Origin: CAYLLN01 sp036496265
Lineage (GTDB): Bacteria > Planctomycetota > Planctomycetia > Pirellulales > Pirellulaceae
Reading direction: 5' to 3'
Length of the DNA stretch: 24,029 bases
Assembly: GCA_036496265.1 (NCBI GenBank)
Contig: DASXLL010000263.1
Span: 1 to 24,029 of the forward strand
The position numbers and the translations under genes were made by a program. Position 1 is the stretch's first letter; every line of letters starts with the position of its first letter. Positions 5,937-14,043 of this stretch are shown here, in pieces. The notes beneath the pieces were generated by a model. It was not told the DNA's origin. It did not search any database and saw only the letters and a program-made list of their open reading frames with translations.

Positions 5937-8735
5937 TCATGGATTCGGCAGCGGCGTAGCGTCGTAGATGGTGACTTCGTGGCTGTAGTCTTTGACGACG
6001 GTGAGGCGGTGGCCATCGGGGCTGAAAGAGGTCTGTCCGCCACGGTCGCTACCCAGAGTGAGCAAGAACTGGCCGGTGTGAGCGTCCCAAATCCTGCCGC
6101 CGCTGGCCAGGCGATTGCCGTCGGGGCTGAACGTCGGGCGTCCCATGACGTTTACGTTTATAGTTGGGGTTTTGAAGAGAAGTCCGCCCGTTTCGGCATC
6201 CCACACGCCGATGATCCTATCGCCGTTGGTCGGACCGACGATGGCTCCGCCAGCGACGCGTTTGCCATCCGGGCTAAAGGCCGAGGTGTCGATGTTCCTG
6301 AGACTGTTCTCCGCATTTTTGAGCATGACGAGCTCGTCTCCGGTTTCGGCGTCCCAAATTTTTCCCTGCCAGGCGAGATGCTTTCCGTCGGAGCTGAAGG
6401 CAAACTCGAGAGTTCTGCCGCCGGCGGGAGGTTTGGTGCTCAGGCCGAAAAGCTCGAGGCCGGAATGTGCATCCCAAAGCTGCATGGTGCCGTCACCAGG
6501 CGTCCCAGCGAGTTTCTTGCCGTCGGGACTGAATTTCAGCCGTAACACACGACGCGGCAGGTTGGCAATCGTGAACAGTTCCTTGCCAGTTTCGACACCC
6601 CAGACCTTCACGGAGCCGCCAGCCTCATTGCGGCCAGGCGGATCGTTTTGTTGGCCATCACCGCTGGCCACGCGCTTCCCATCCGGGCTGAAGGCCACGC
6701 AGAGCACGTTCTCTTTATGCCCATTGAACGTTCGAAGCTCTTGCCCGGTTTGCAAATCAAAGAGCTTGATGGTCTTGCGTGAAAAGGCCTGGATTTTTGA
6801 GATGCCCGCGATGCGGGTAAAGTCTGAACTGGTAGCCGTGGGGCTGTCGCCGGGGCCGCCGAACCTGACTTCGGGAAAAAGAACCTTCTTTGCACTTACC
6901 TGCTCAACGTTCACATCCCAGACTTGGGTTGCGCCCCAGGCGCCGCCGATAAGGCGCTGGCCGTCCTGGCTGAACGACAGAAGATTGCTGCCGTAAAAGC
7001 CTTTGATGTGGTTGATCTCGTCGCCGGTTTCCAGGTCCCAGACCCGCATGCCGCCGGATTGAGTCGCCAGGCGCTTGCTATCTGGGCTAAAGGCCACCAG
7101 TCCACCGGCATCTTTCACACTCAGCATGATCTGGCCGCTTTTTACGTCAAACACCTTGGTACGAGAGTTGTCTGGTTGGGAGAGGCCCACGCGCTTGCCC
7201 TCGGTGATGGCCACGCGCCTGCCGTCGGGCGAAAACTGCGCCTCGTCCGCACCGCTAACCGACAGCAATTCCTGACCTGACTGGACGTTCCACAGCTTGG
7301 CCTGGTGTACCCATTCCTTGCTATCGTTCTCGAACGATCCCAGAGCGATTAAACGCGTGCCGTCAGCATTGAACCGCAGTTCCTTGATGGCTTCGATATT
7401 CCAGCGAAACGTCATCAAATCTTTGCCGGTTTGTACATCCCACAGCTTGATCGAGTCGTTTTCCTCGGCGCTAGTTACCAGATGCTGACCATCGGGACTG
7501 AAGACCAGATGGTTGATCCAGTTCGCCTGGCACTTAAACGCTGTCAGTCGCTCACCCGTCTGCAAGTCGCAGATTTTGACTTCACTTTCGGCGACTGCTT
7601 TCTTCGTTTCGTCCCAGTCGCTGTAAATCGCAGCCAGACGTTTGCCGTCGGGGCTGAAGGCCACGGTGTCAGGATGTTGATCCGGGAGCGTCAGCCGCTC
7701 TTGGCCGGTTTGCAGGTCCCAGATTTTTACGCTCTGGCTCTCCATCTGGACGGCCAGGAACTTGTTGTCCTGACGACGCCCGAGTTTCCTGACGACGCCG
7801 TTTAGTTTAAAGACCTCCTTACCGGTTCGCGTATCCCAAACCTTCATGTTTCCGGCGACATGTTTCTTTGTCGCGGGATCAATTTGGACGCTAATGAGCA
7901 CCACATGGCCGCCGTCCGGAGTAAATTCTGGCATTTTCCCCCACCTGGAAGCATCAAAATCGGTCACGCTTGAGAGTTCAACTGCAAACTCTTCCTGGCC
8001 GGTCTGCAGATTCCAGGCCTGCAACGTGGGCGGCGTCGCCGGCACATTGCGAGCAGGAGTTGGTCGCACGGGACCTTGAGCTTTTAAGCGGAACAGGCGC
8101 GTGCGGTCTGGGCTAAGGCGGAACTGGTATTGCGTATACGGCGACGTTGGCGTGTTGATGGAGAGCAAGGGGCCGATTTTGGAAAGGCGATTCAAGTACT
8201 GCCACTCAAAGCCGCGGCGGTCGAACTCTCCGGCTTTGGGGAGATGTTGGTTGAGAAGCTCGGACATGGTGCTTACATCACCGCTATCCCAAGCTGCTTT
8301 CGCCATATGAATGTGGTCTGCATAAACAGTATCCTGCAGATGCTCGTCTTTGGCGGCGAGCTTATCGGCGAGGGCTTTGACTTCGTCGCGCTGCTTGATG
8401 GCCTCTTGTTCCTTTTGTTCTGCGGCGGCGGCATTTTCATTTGCTTTTTGCTCGTTTGCGACCGCCTTCTGTTCGTTCGCCGTGGCTTGGGATTCAGCTG
8501 TTTTCGCTCTGACAGCCTGCCAGGCACTGACGGTGGTGCCAAGAATCAAGCAGACGGCTATTGCAGCGGCAGTGGTCAGGGATGCTTTATGTTTACGGGC
8601 GAATTTTTCGAAGCGATACATGGCAGTTGGCGGACAAGCGAGGACAGGTTCGTCGTTGAGGTAGCGGTGGATGTCGGAAGCAAACGCGGACGCTGATTCG
8701 TAGCGGCGGGAGCGGTCTTTTTCGAGGGATTTCAT
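5937..8735 (-). CDS. C-terminal part of Ser/Thr kinase: membrane anchor, coiled coil, WD40 array
   Basis: 932 residues. Residues 1-30 (MKSLEKDRSRRYESASAFAS and on, then YLNDEPVLACPP) are the last helix of a planctomycete-type Ser/Thr kinase domain, so this is not an independent start. The bases before the Met encode ELDWIV in the same frame, completing the conserved ELDWIVMKSLEKDR. A transmembrane helix spans about 51-73, then an Ala/Glu/Lys/Gln-rich coiled coil about 75-134 (several ANEQKA repeats). After residue about 150 come some 15 WD40 repeats marked by SPDGKRLA and WDLQTGQE, enough for two seven- or eight-bladed propellers. The arrangement suggests a cytoplasmic kinase and a WD40 sensor or scaffold on the other side of the membrane. 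The Met start is fortuitous, overlapping the kinase stop by ATGA; see the frameshift entry. Confidence 0.88.
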   Translation of the reverse strand: MKSLEKDRSRRYESASAFASDIHRYLNDEPVLACPPTAMYRFEKFARKHKASLTTAAAIAVCLILGTTVSAWQAVRAKTAESQATANEQKAVANEQKANENAAAAEQKEQEAIKQRDEVKALADKLAAKDEHLQDTVYADHIHMAKAAWDSGDVSTMSELLNQHLPKAGEFDRRGFEWQYLNRLSKIGPLLSINTPTSPYTQYQFRLSPDRTRLFRLKAQGPVRPTPARNVPATPPTLQAWNLQTGQEEFAVELSSVTDFDASRWGKMPEFTPDGGHVVLISVQIDPATKKHVAGNMKVWDTRTGKEVFKLNGVVRKLGRRQDNKFLAVQMESQSVKIWDLQTGQERLTLPDQHPDTVAFSPDGKRLAAIYSDWDETKKAVAESEVKICDLQTGERLTAFKCQANWINHLVFSPDGQHLVTSAEENDSIKLWDVQTGKDLMTFRWNIEAIKELRFNADGTRLIALGSFENDSKEWVHQAKLWNVQSGQELLSVSGADEAQFSPDGRRVAITEGKRVGLSQPDNSRTKVFDVKSGQIMLSVKDAGGLVAFSPDSKRLATQSGGMRVWDLETGDEINHIKGFYGSNLLSFSQDGQRLIGGAWGATQVWDVNVEQVSAKKVLFPEVRFGGPGDSPTATSSDFTRIAGISKIQAFSRKTIKLFDLQTGQELRTFNGHKENVLCVAFSPDGKRVASGDGQQNDPPGRNEAGGSVKVWGVETGKELFTIANLPRRVLRLKFSPDGKKLAGTPGDGTMQLWDAHSGLELFGLSTKPPAGGRTLEFAFSSDGKHLAWQGKIWDAETGDELVMLKNAENSLRNIDTSAFSPDGKRVAGGAIVGPTNGDRIIGVWDAETGGLLFKTPTINVNVMGRPTFSPDGNRLASGGRIWDAHTGQFLLTLGSDRGGQTSFSPDGHRLTVVKDYSHEVTIYDATPLPNP

Positions 8736-9976
8736 GACGATCCAGTCGAGCTCCGAACGACGGGGGGCTCGGGGTTCGGGATTGCGGGGAGTGCGTCGGA
8801 AGGATGTCCCTCAGCCCCTAGTCCCGCGGGTACTCCCGCCGGAATACCGGCCCGAGTCCCCGTTTTTCGCGTTTTCGCAAGTCTCGCACTGACCGTTTCC
8901 GGCTCCTCTTCGCGAATGATTCGTCGCATTTCGTCGAACCCGGCGCTTTTGAGGCGCTCTTTGTCGAAGGGCGTCTGGCCGGTGAGCAATTCGTAGAGCA
9001 GCACGCCGAGCGAATAGACGTCGCTGCGGGTATCGACGTCGTGGCTGCTCATTTCGGCTTGTTCGGGGCTCATGTAGAGCGGCGTGCCGATGAGTTGCGC
9101 GTAAGCCGTATAGATGGTGCGGTCGGTCAATTGCTGGCCGACGGCCTTGGCAACGCCGAAATCGATCACCTTCGTCTGCGGGCGACCGCCGTGCATGGTG
9201 ACCATGACATTCGAGGGCTTCAGATCGCGATGAATGATTCCTTTTTGATGGGCATGCTGCACGGCGTGACAAACGTCGAGAAACAACTCCAGCCGCTGCC
9301 GCGGGTTGAGCCGGGCCTTGTCGCAATACTCGGTGATTGGCAGGCCATGGACGAGCTCCATGACAAAATACGGCCTACCGGCCGTAAAATCACAATGACC
9401 AAGCTCCAAATCACAAACAATGTCCAAATTCGAAGGCTCAATGTCCGAAACGGGCACGCCTTCTTCGTTTTGTGCTTTAGATTTGGTCCCTCGAATTTGT
9501 TTGGTGCTTGTTGCTTGTGATTTGGTGCTTTGCCCCGTCGTGCCTGCGTCATAGATCCGCGCGATGTTGGGATGGTCCATCATCGCTAGGGCTTGGCGCT
9601 CGGCTTCGAAGCGGGCAATCACTTGCTTGGTATCCATGCCGGGCTTGATGATCTTGAGCGCGACGCGGCGGCGTACGGGCTCCGTTTGCTCAGCGACATA
9701 GACGACGCCCATGCCGCCTTCGCCGATTTGCTCCAGCAGCTTGTAGCGGCCGATGATTGTGCCGGGCGTTTCGCCAAACTGCGGATGTTCCAACGTGGCC
9801 ACGGACCCCGCGGCCGGCGATTCGAGGAACTCGCCTGCTCCTTCGTGTGCCCGCAGCAGCACTTCGACGCGGTGCCGGAGCGGCGATTGGCCATTGCAGG
9901 CTTGATCCAGCAATCGCTGTCGCTCTGCCGCGTCTGGCTGATTAAGCACCTGCAAGAAAAGGTCTTGTTCGGTCAC
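8732..9976 (-). CDS. Ser/Thr protein kinase N-terminal part (Hanks type), frameshifted
   Basis: 414 residues. An N-terminal helical region (residues 1-72, LRHRVEVLLRAHEGAGEFLE) typical of planctomycete kinases precedes the kinase domain. Seen: glycine loop GEGGMGVVY (85-93), ATP-binding Lys108 in VALKI, catalytic HRDLKPSN (249-256), DFG 272-274, and MSPEQAE (302-308) in place of APE. All catalytic residues are present. Residues about 147-199, between IYDAGTT and GRPYFVMELVHG, are an abnormal insertion encoded by filler DNA. After VSARLAKT (about 368) the sequence becomes Pro/Gly/Ala-rich and stops at 8732. The expected continuation ELDWIVMKSLEKDR lies in the -1 frame, continuing into the WD40 ORF. 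Start 9976 matches the usual family N-terminus. Whether the product folds is doubtful without the last domain helix. Confidence 0.88.
   Translation of the reverse strand: MTEQDLFLQVLNQPDAAERQRLLDQACNGQSPLRHRVEVLLRAHEGAGEFLESPAAGSVATLEHPQFGETPGTIIGRYKLLEQIGEGGMGVVYVAEQTEPVRRRVALKIIKPGMDTKQVIARFEAERQALAMMDHPNIARIYDAGTTGQSTKSQATSTKQIRGTKSKAQNEEGVPVSDIEPSNLDIVCDLELGHCDFTAGRPYFVMELVHGLPITEYCDKARLNPRQRLELFLDVCHAVQHAHQKGIIHRDLKPSNVMVTMHGGRPQTKVIDFGVAKAVGQQLTDRTIYTAYAQLIGTPLYMSPEQAEMSSHDVDTRSDVYSLGVLLYELLTGQTPFDKERLKSAGFDEMRRIIREEEPETVSARLAKTRKTGTRAGIPAGVPAGLGAEGHPSDALPAIPNPEPPVVRSSTGSS
8735..8812 (-). other. Frameshift site between kinase and WD40 parts
   Basis: The kinase frame must pass to the -1 frame between a TGA in the WD40 frame at about 8812 and the kinase stop at 8732. 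The interval contains a run of six C on the minus strand (G6 at 8762-8767 on the plus strand), the obvious place for an indel, a sequencing error or ribosomal slippage. A -1 step there reads EPP then RRSELDWIVMK, restoring the family sequence. Confidence 0.75.
9380..9540. repeat. Filler element with long inverted repeat inside the kinase gene
   Basis: AT-richer than the surrounding coding DNA and made of words such as CCAAATCACAA and TTGGTGCTTG. It holds an imperfect inverted repeat: 9403-9433 (ending CCAAATTCGA) against 9491-9528 (starting TCGAATTTG), whose outer parts match 16 of 18 bases and whose inner 9 bases match fully. Its length keeps the kinase frame open and adds about 53 residues (TGQSTKSQATSTKQIRGTKS and on) between two normally adjacent motifs. 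Confidence 0.75.
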
Positions 9977-10034
9977 GATTTGGCTCCAACGAACGGGAAG
10001 TGCAGACGCAGGTCAGGCTCGTAAAATCAGGCGA

Positions 10035-10183
10035 CTGTGTTTTGCTGCGCAAAACACAGCCACCCAGACCGAAGGAACGTGCTTTCGCAGAGCGAAAGCC
10101 GACAATCGCCCCTATTCTGTCATGCGAAATCGACGCGAGAAATGCGCAGCGAAATTGTTGAATTTGCTCTGCAGAGTCGATTT
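10035..10183. other. Three consecutive stem-loops between the SRPBCC and kinase genes
   Basis: Hairpin 1 at 10035-10059 has perfect 10-base arms CTGTGTTTTG/CAAAACACAG with a 5-base loop. Hairpin 2 at 10081-10099 has 8-base arms GCTTTCGC/GCGAAAGC with a 3-base loop. A nested structure at 10127-10183 pairs AAATCGAC with GTCGATTT and, inside, GCAGCGAAATT with AATTTGCTCTGC imperfectly; it begins directly after the SRPBCC stop. None is followed by a T-run. The rest of the 9977-10183 gap shows nothing else. Confidence 0.5.
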
Positions 10184-10630
10184 TCAGTTGGCAGGGCGGA
10201 ATGCGGTGCGGAAGTTTTGCCACAGATTGTGGATGACTCGCTCGGCAGCGCCTTGAATCAAGCTGGTGTTGACGGGCTTCAACAGTCCTTCGCGGGAGAC
10301 GATTGTGCCGGTCCAATTGAGGTCGGTGCTGTTGGCGGCTGTGGCCAAAAGAATTTCGATATCGACGACGATGGCGGCTCCGATGCCTTTGCCGCGGGAG
10401 CGGACAACTAGGCGCTGTTCGGGCTCGGATTCAATGACGGTAAAGCTCAATTCGAGCGAACCTGTCAGAAAGGAAAAGCGGGGGCGAACTTTGCACGTGA
10501 AGCTGGTTGGTTCGAGGCGTTCGACTTTGTCCACGTCCGGAATGACGCGGGAGATGAAGGCCATGTCGGTGAGCCGCGGCCAGAGATCGGATTGGGTGCA
10601 GTCGAAGTGTTCGGAGCCGGAGAAGTTCAT
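10184..10630 (-). CDS. CoxG-like SRPBCC (polyketide cyclase/START-like) protein
   Basis: 148 residues resembling carbon monoxide dehydrogenase subunit G (CoxG) and related SRPBCC lipid- or ligand-binding proteins. Seen: an N-terminal FSGSEHFDCTQSDLWPRLTD, the IPDVDKVE segment that follows the first helices in this family, alternating beta strands (FTCKVRPRFSFLTGSLELSF), and a long C-terminal helix QGAAERVIHNLWQNFRTAF. No CO dehydrogenase subunits are present nearby, so a role in CO oxidation is unlikely. A START-like carrier role close to an acyl-CoA dehydrogenase is more plausible, as inference. It lies 140 bases downstream of the acyl-CoA dehydrogenase on the same strand, separated by a hairpin repeat. 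Confidence 0.8.
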   Translation of the reverse strand: MNFSGSEHFDCTQSDLWPRLTDMAFISRVIPDVDKVERLEPTSFTCKVRPRFSFLTGSLELSFTVIESEPEQRLVVRSRGKGIGAAIVVDIEILLATAANSTDLNWTGTIVSREGLLKPVNTSLIQGAAERVIHNLWQNFRTAFRPAN

Positions 10631-10678
10631 GGCAAGTTCAGCCGCCTCATGTTTCTGTCACCGCTCGAATTCAGATGG

Positions 10679-10740
10679 AACAGAAGATAACGAAGGCAAC
10701 GAAGAATGTTCAGCCTTCGCTGCCTTTGTTTTCTTGTGTT
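10679..10740. repeat. Large imperfect hairpin filler (26-base arms)
   Basis: Left arm 10679-10704 and right arm 10715-10740 match at 22 of 26 positions around a 10-base loop. The words are CGAAGGCAACGAAG and CTTCGCTGCCTTTG. It lies between the acyl-CoA dehydrogenase stop and the SRPBCC start, where it might work as a terminator or attenuator. The right arm ends in TTTTCTTGTGTT on the plus strand, not on the strand of the flanking genes, so a mobile or amplified palindromic repeat is equally likely. Confidence 0.65.
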
Positions 10741-10770
10741 CATTCAAGTTCATTGCATTCAATTAAAGGC

Positions 10771-11943
10771 TTATCGAAACGCCGCGTAGTCTTTGCCGAG
10801 GATGCTGGCGGCGATTTTGAGCTTGAGGACTTCGTCGGTGCCTTCGTAAATGCGGCAGACGCGAACGTCTTTCCAGTGGCGGGCGGGGCGGAAGAGCTCG
10901 GAATAGCCGCGGCCGCCGAAGACTTGGATGGCGCGGTCGGCGGCCTGGCAGGCGGCGTTGGCGGCGTGGTATTTGGCTTTGGCGACGAGCAGATCGGCCT
11001 GTTCGAAGAGATTCTTGTTGCTGATGTCGGTGTCGCTGGCTTCTTTGGACTGAGCGGCGCAGGTGACCATTGCCTCGGTTGTTTGGCGAGCCATTTCGAT
11101 CTCGGCGATATGTTCCTGGACGAGTTGATGCTTGGCGATTGGTTTGCCGTGCTGCTCGCGAGATTTGGCGTACTCGACGGCTTCGTGGAGACAATCTTCG
11201 ATCACGCCGAGGCAACCGGCGGCGACACTGAGGCGGCCGCTGACGAGGGTGGCCATGGCGATGCGGAAGCCGTCGCCTTCGTTGCCGAGCAGGTTTTCGG
11301 CCGGCACGGCGTAGTCGGTGAGCTGGAACATGGCCGTGTTGCACGTCGGGAGGCCGAGTTTGGCGGTCATGTCTTCGCGTTCGATGCCAGGGCCGTTGGT
11401 GTCGAGGATGAAAGCGCTGACACGGCGAGGGCCGGATTCGGGATAGGCGAAGACGACGATTGCGTCGGCGATGCCGCCGTTGGAAATCAAGTATTTGATG
11501 CCATTGAGGACGAACCGATTGCCGTCGCGACGGTAAGTGGATTTCATTTCGAGCGGATTGGAACCCGCGTCGGGCTCCGTGAGGCCGAAGGCCATGATTT
11601 TTTCGCCACGTGAGGACGGCGGCAGATAGCGCTGCTTTTGGTCGTCATTGCCGAAGCGGACGATCGGATATTGGCCGATCGATGAGTGGGCAGAGAATAG
11701 CGTGCGCAAGCCGCTGCCTTCGCGGCCGATGCGGGCCATGATGCGGGCGTAGGTGGGCGCGTCGGCCTCGCGGCCGCCGTATTTTTTCGATACGCCGATG
11801 CCGAGCAGATTGTGCTTCTTGGCCAACACAATCGACTGCTCGTTGAAGCGGTGCTCCAGATAGCACAGCTCTTCCGCCGGGCGAATTTCTTCGCAGAAGG
11901 CATCGACATCGGCCACTAAGCGTTTTCGGTCGTCGTCATTCAT
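10771..11943 (-). CDS. Acyl-CoA dehydrogenase (short/medium-chain type)
   Basis: FAD-dependent acyl-CoA dehydrogenase of 390 residues from ATG 11943. The open frame reaches 12285, but the extra part runs through the divergent intergenic region and the start of the PQQ-type gene and shows no family sequence, so MNDDDRKRLVADVDAFCEEI is taken as the N-terminus. Seen: GIGVSKKYGG, substrate/FAD motif MAFGLTEPDAGSNP, the beta-domain LNGIKYLISNGG, the C-domain QADLLVAKAKYHAANAACQA, GGRGYSE, and RIYEGTDEV with the catalytic base Glu367. All are intact. It is oriented away from the PQQ-type gene with 122 bases between them and followed by the SRPBCC gene. The natural substrate is not readable; it differs clearly in subgroup from the ACAD10/11-like enzyme at 1214-2416. 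Confidence 0.93.
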   Translation of the reverse strand: MNDDDRKRLVADVDAFCEEIRPAEELCYLEHRFNEQSIVLAKKHNLLGIGVSKKYGGREADAPTYARIMARIGREGSGLRTLFSAHSSIGQYPIVRFGNDDQKQRYLPPSSRGEKIMAFGLTEPDAGSNPLEMKSTYRRDGNRFVLNGIKYLISNGGIADAIVVFAYPESGPRRVSAFILDTNGPGIEREDMTAKLGLPTCNTAMFQLTDYAVPAENLLGNEGDGFRIAMATLVSGRLSVAAGCLGVIEDCLHEAVEYAKSREQHGKPIAKHQLVQEHIAEIEMARQTTEAMVTCAAQSKEASDTDISNKNLFEQADLLVAKAKYHAANAACQAADRAIQVFGGRGYSELFRPARHWKDVRVCRIYEGTDEVLKLKIAASILGKDYAAFR

Positions 11944-12065
11944 AGCTCTCACTTTGCTCACGCGGCTGGCAAAAAAGGTGCGGCGATTGTGATCGGGTTG
12001 GCGCTCGGTAAAAATAGACGGCCACGTGCGGGGCTGCAACCAGTTTCTTATTTGAAGGCAGTTCG

Positions 12066-13838
12066 ATGCGCTGGGCACTGGCTCCCTGGATATTAATCTT
12101 CGGTGTGTTGGAAGCGGCCGAGGCGCCGGTGCAGCCGTCGAATAGCGCCGTCGTAAGCACGTCGTCGGACCCGAACGACTGGCCGATGTACAACCGCGAC
12201 GTGCTGGGCACGCGGCATAACCCGGCGGAAATGGCGGTCGGCAAAGACAATGTTGGCCAGCTCGTCGAGAAATGGCGATTTCCACCCGCAGCTTCGAAGG
12301 AGACGATCGGCGTCGTGCATGCGACGGTGGTCGTCAACGGTCACGTCTATTTCGGGACGGAGACGAAGCCGACGTTTTATAAGCTGACGCCGGACGGCAA
12401 GCTGAAGTGGTCGTATCGGCCGGCGGCGAGGAGCAAGTCGGCCCTGCCGGCGATTGGGCTGCCTACAGCTGGGTTTATGAACGCGGCACTGGTCACCAAC
12501 GACGCGGTGTTCGTCGGCGACATGGGCGGAACGATCTACGCGCTCGACCGAATGAGCGGCAGCGAGCGGTGGAAAATCGACACGCGGGCGGAGCCGTTTC
12601 CCGGTGCTCATTCGTCAAATTGCGTGTTTGCCGCGCCGATTTTGGCTGAGGGTTTGGTCGTGGTCGCCGGCGGGGCATTCGAACACGCAGTGGCAGCCAC
12701 TCCTTGGAACCGCGGTTGCACCGGTCGTGGTTTTGTCGTCGCGCTACGGCCGGAAAACGGCAAGGTCGTGTGGAAATACGATGTCGGGCCGGAGCCGGGG
12801 CCGCTCGATCCGCCGGTGACGATCAAATATGGAAATAGAGAGCGGACGTTTTATTACGGACCATCGACGAGCTCCGTGTGGTGTACTCCGTCGTTCGACG
12901 CTGATAGTCAGACCGTTTTCTTTGGCACCGACTGCCATAACTCGCCGCGACAGCCGACGGCCGACGATCCGCGGCACTCGACGAAGCATTCGTGCGCCGT
13001 CATCGCTGTCGATTCGCGGACCGGCGCAGAGAAATGGGTGACGCAGATCACGGCGAACGACGTGTGGAACTACGCTTTGCCGTCGTACGACCCGCGGACT
13101 GGGTACAAGGACCAATCGGTTGGCGACACGCCGAAGATTTACACGATTGACGTGAACGGGAAAGCAACGAAAGTGGTCGGCTGCGGGACAAAGAACGGGG
13201 GCTTTTACGTCCTGGGTGCCGCGAAGGGCGAGATTCTATTCAACACGCCGATTTACACCGGAGCGCCTGGCAATGTGCCAAAGGATCTCGACCCGCGAAT
13301 CCTCGCGCTGCCCAGCGCCATCGGCGGATTACAGACCGGTTGCGCGACCGATGGCCAATCGATATACACCAATGGCATTGATTTTCTCGGTTCCAGTTCG
13401 GCAGGGAGCGTCCGCAAGCCGTCGGGCGGGCGAGTGGTTTCGCTCAGCCTGGACACGCGGCAAGAAAATTGGCGGCATGAGCGGCCGAAAGTGCCGGCTG
13501 TCGGCGGCACTGCGGAGAATCCGGCATTCACCGACGTCGGCGATCCGGTCGCATCGGGCATTGCCTTGGCCAACGGCGTCGCCTACTTCACGACAACGGT
13601 GAGCAATCGGCTGGTCGCGGTAGATATGAGCAACGGGACCATGCTCAAGGAGATCGACCTTGGCCCCGTCTGGTGCGGGCCGACCGTTTCCCGCGGTCGT
13701 GTCTATGTCGGGACCGGCAACCTTCTCTTTGCTCCCGATAATCCGCAAGAGGCTTACTTCCCCAAAAGCGCAACGGGAACCGTTCGTTCCTTCGGAATGT
13801 CAAGCGATGACGAGGTCATTCAAATAGCAGACGAGTAA
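12066..13838 (+). CDS. Exported PQQ-type beta-propeller (quinoprotein dehydrogenase-like) protein
   Basis: 590 residues. A short N-terminal hydrophobic segment (about 1-19, ending AEA) looks like a signal peptide, placing it in the periplasm. The rest is a propeller of PQQ-type W-motif blades, e.g. GHVYFGTETKPTFYKLTPDG, VFVGDMGGTIYALDRMSGSE and GVAYFTTTVSNRLVAVDMSN. The opening NDWPMYNRDVLGTRHNP and the stretch VVGCGTKNGGFYVLGAAKGE resemble polyvinyl-alcohol-dehydrogenase-like and alcohol-dehydrogenase-like quinoproteins. No CxxCH haem site is present, so there is no fused cytochrome c. It could be a true PQQ enzyme with a separate electron acceptor, or a non-catalytic propeller. A GAAGG ribosome site precedes the ATG. 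It is divergent from the acyl-CoA dehydrogenase and not obviously part of an operon. Confidence 0.85.
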   Translation: MRWALAPWILIFGVLEAAEAPVQPSNSAVVSTSSDPNDWPMYNRDVLGTRHNPAEMAVGKDNVGQLVEKWRFPPAASKETIGVVHATVVVNGHVYFGTETKPTFYKLTPDGKLKWSYRPAARSKSALPAIGLPTAGFMNAALVTNDAVFVGDMGGTIYALDRMSGSERWKIDTRAEPFPGAHSSNCVFAAPILAEGLVVVAGGAFEHAVAATPWNRGCTGRGFVVALRPENGKVVWKYDVGPEPGPLDPPVTIKYGNRERTFYYGPSTSSVWCTPSFDADSQTVFFGTDCHNSPRQPTADDPRHSTKHSCAVIAVDSRTGAEKWVTQITANDVWNYALPSYDPRTGYKDQSVGDTPKIYTIDVNGKATKVVGCGTKNGGFYVLGAAKGEILFNTPIYTGAPGNVPKDLDPRILALPSAIGGLQTGCATDGQSIYTNGIDFLGSSSAGSVRKPSGGRVVSLSLDTRQENWRHERPKVPAVGGTAENPAFTDVGDPVASGIALANGVAYFTTTVSNRLVAVDMSNGTMLKEIDLGPVWCGPTVSRGRVYVGTGNLLFAPDNPQEAYFPKSATGTVRSFGMSSDDEVIQIADE

Positions 13839-14043
13839 CAGGCATTTTATGTCGCGCATGGAATCAAGCTATCGATTTAACGTCCACACAGATTGGCAAG
13901 CAAAAAAGAGCCGTGGGTTCCAAAAGTAACTTCCGGTACTCGCCGGCGGCACAAACAAGCTTCGGAATCAGCTGACCAATCCACACAAGGCAGTATGCCA
14001 TAACTGTGCGGGCTTCGACTGTGTGCTGCAGCCAGCTTTGGTA
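13839..14043. other. Intergenic stretch, nothing convincing
   Basis: Between the PQQ-type gene and the 108-aa ORF. No recognisable gene, clear hairpin with T-run or repeat was seen. A 69-codon minus-strand frame at 13877-14086 has no family features and overlaps the next ORF. Confidence 0.4.

Noticed and set aside
10675..11613. 312-codon plus-strand open frame
   Set aside because: Antisense of the acyl-CoA dehydrogenase at 10771-11943, whose motifs and catalytic Glu are unmistakable; the plus-strand protein is Gly/Ala/Asp-rich without family features.
11944..12285. N-terminal extension of the second acyl-CoA dehydrogenase
   Set aside because: It runs through the divergent promoter region and the antisense of the PQQ-type gene and shows no family sequence; ATG 11943 fits the family start.
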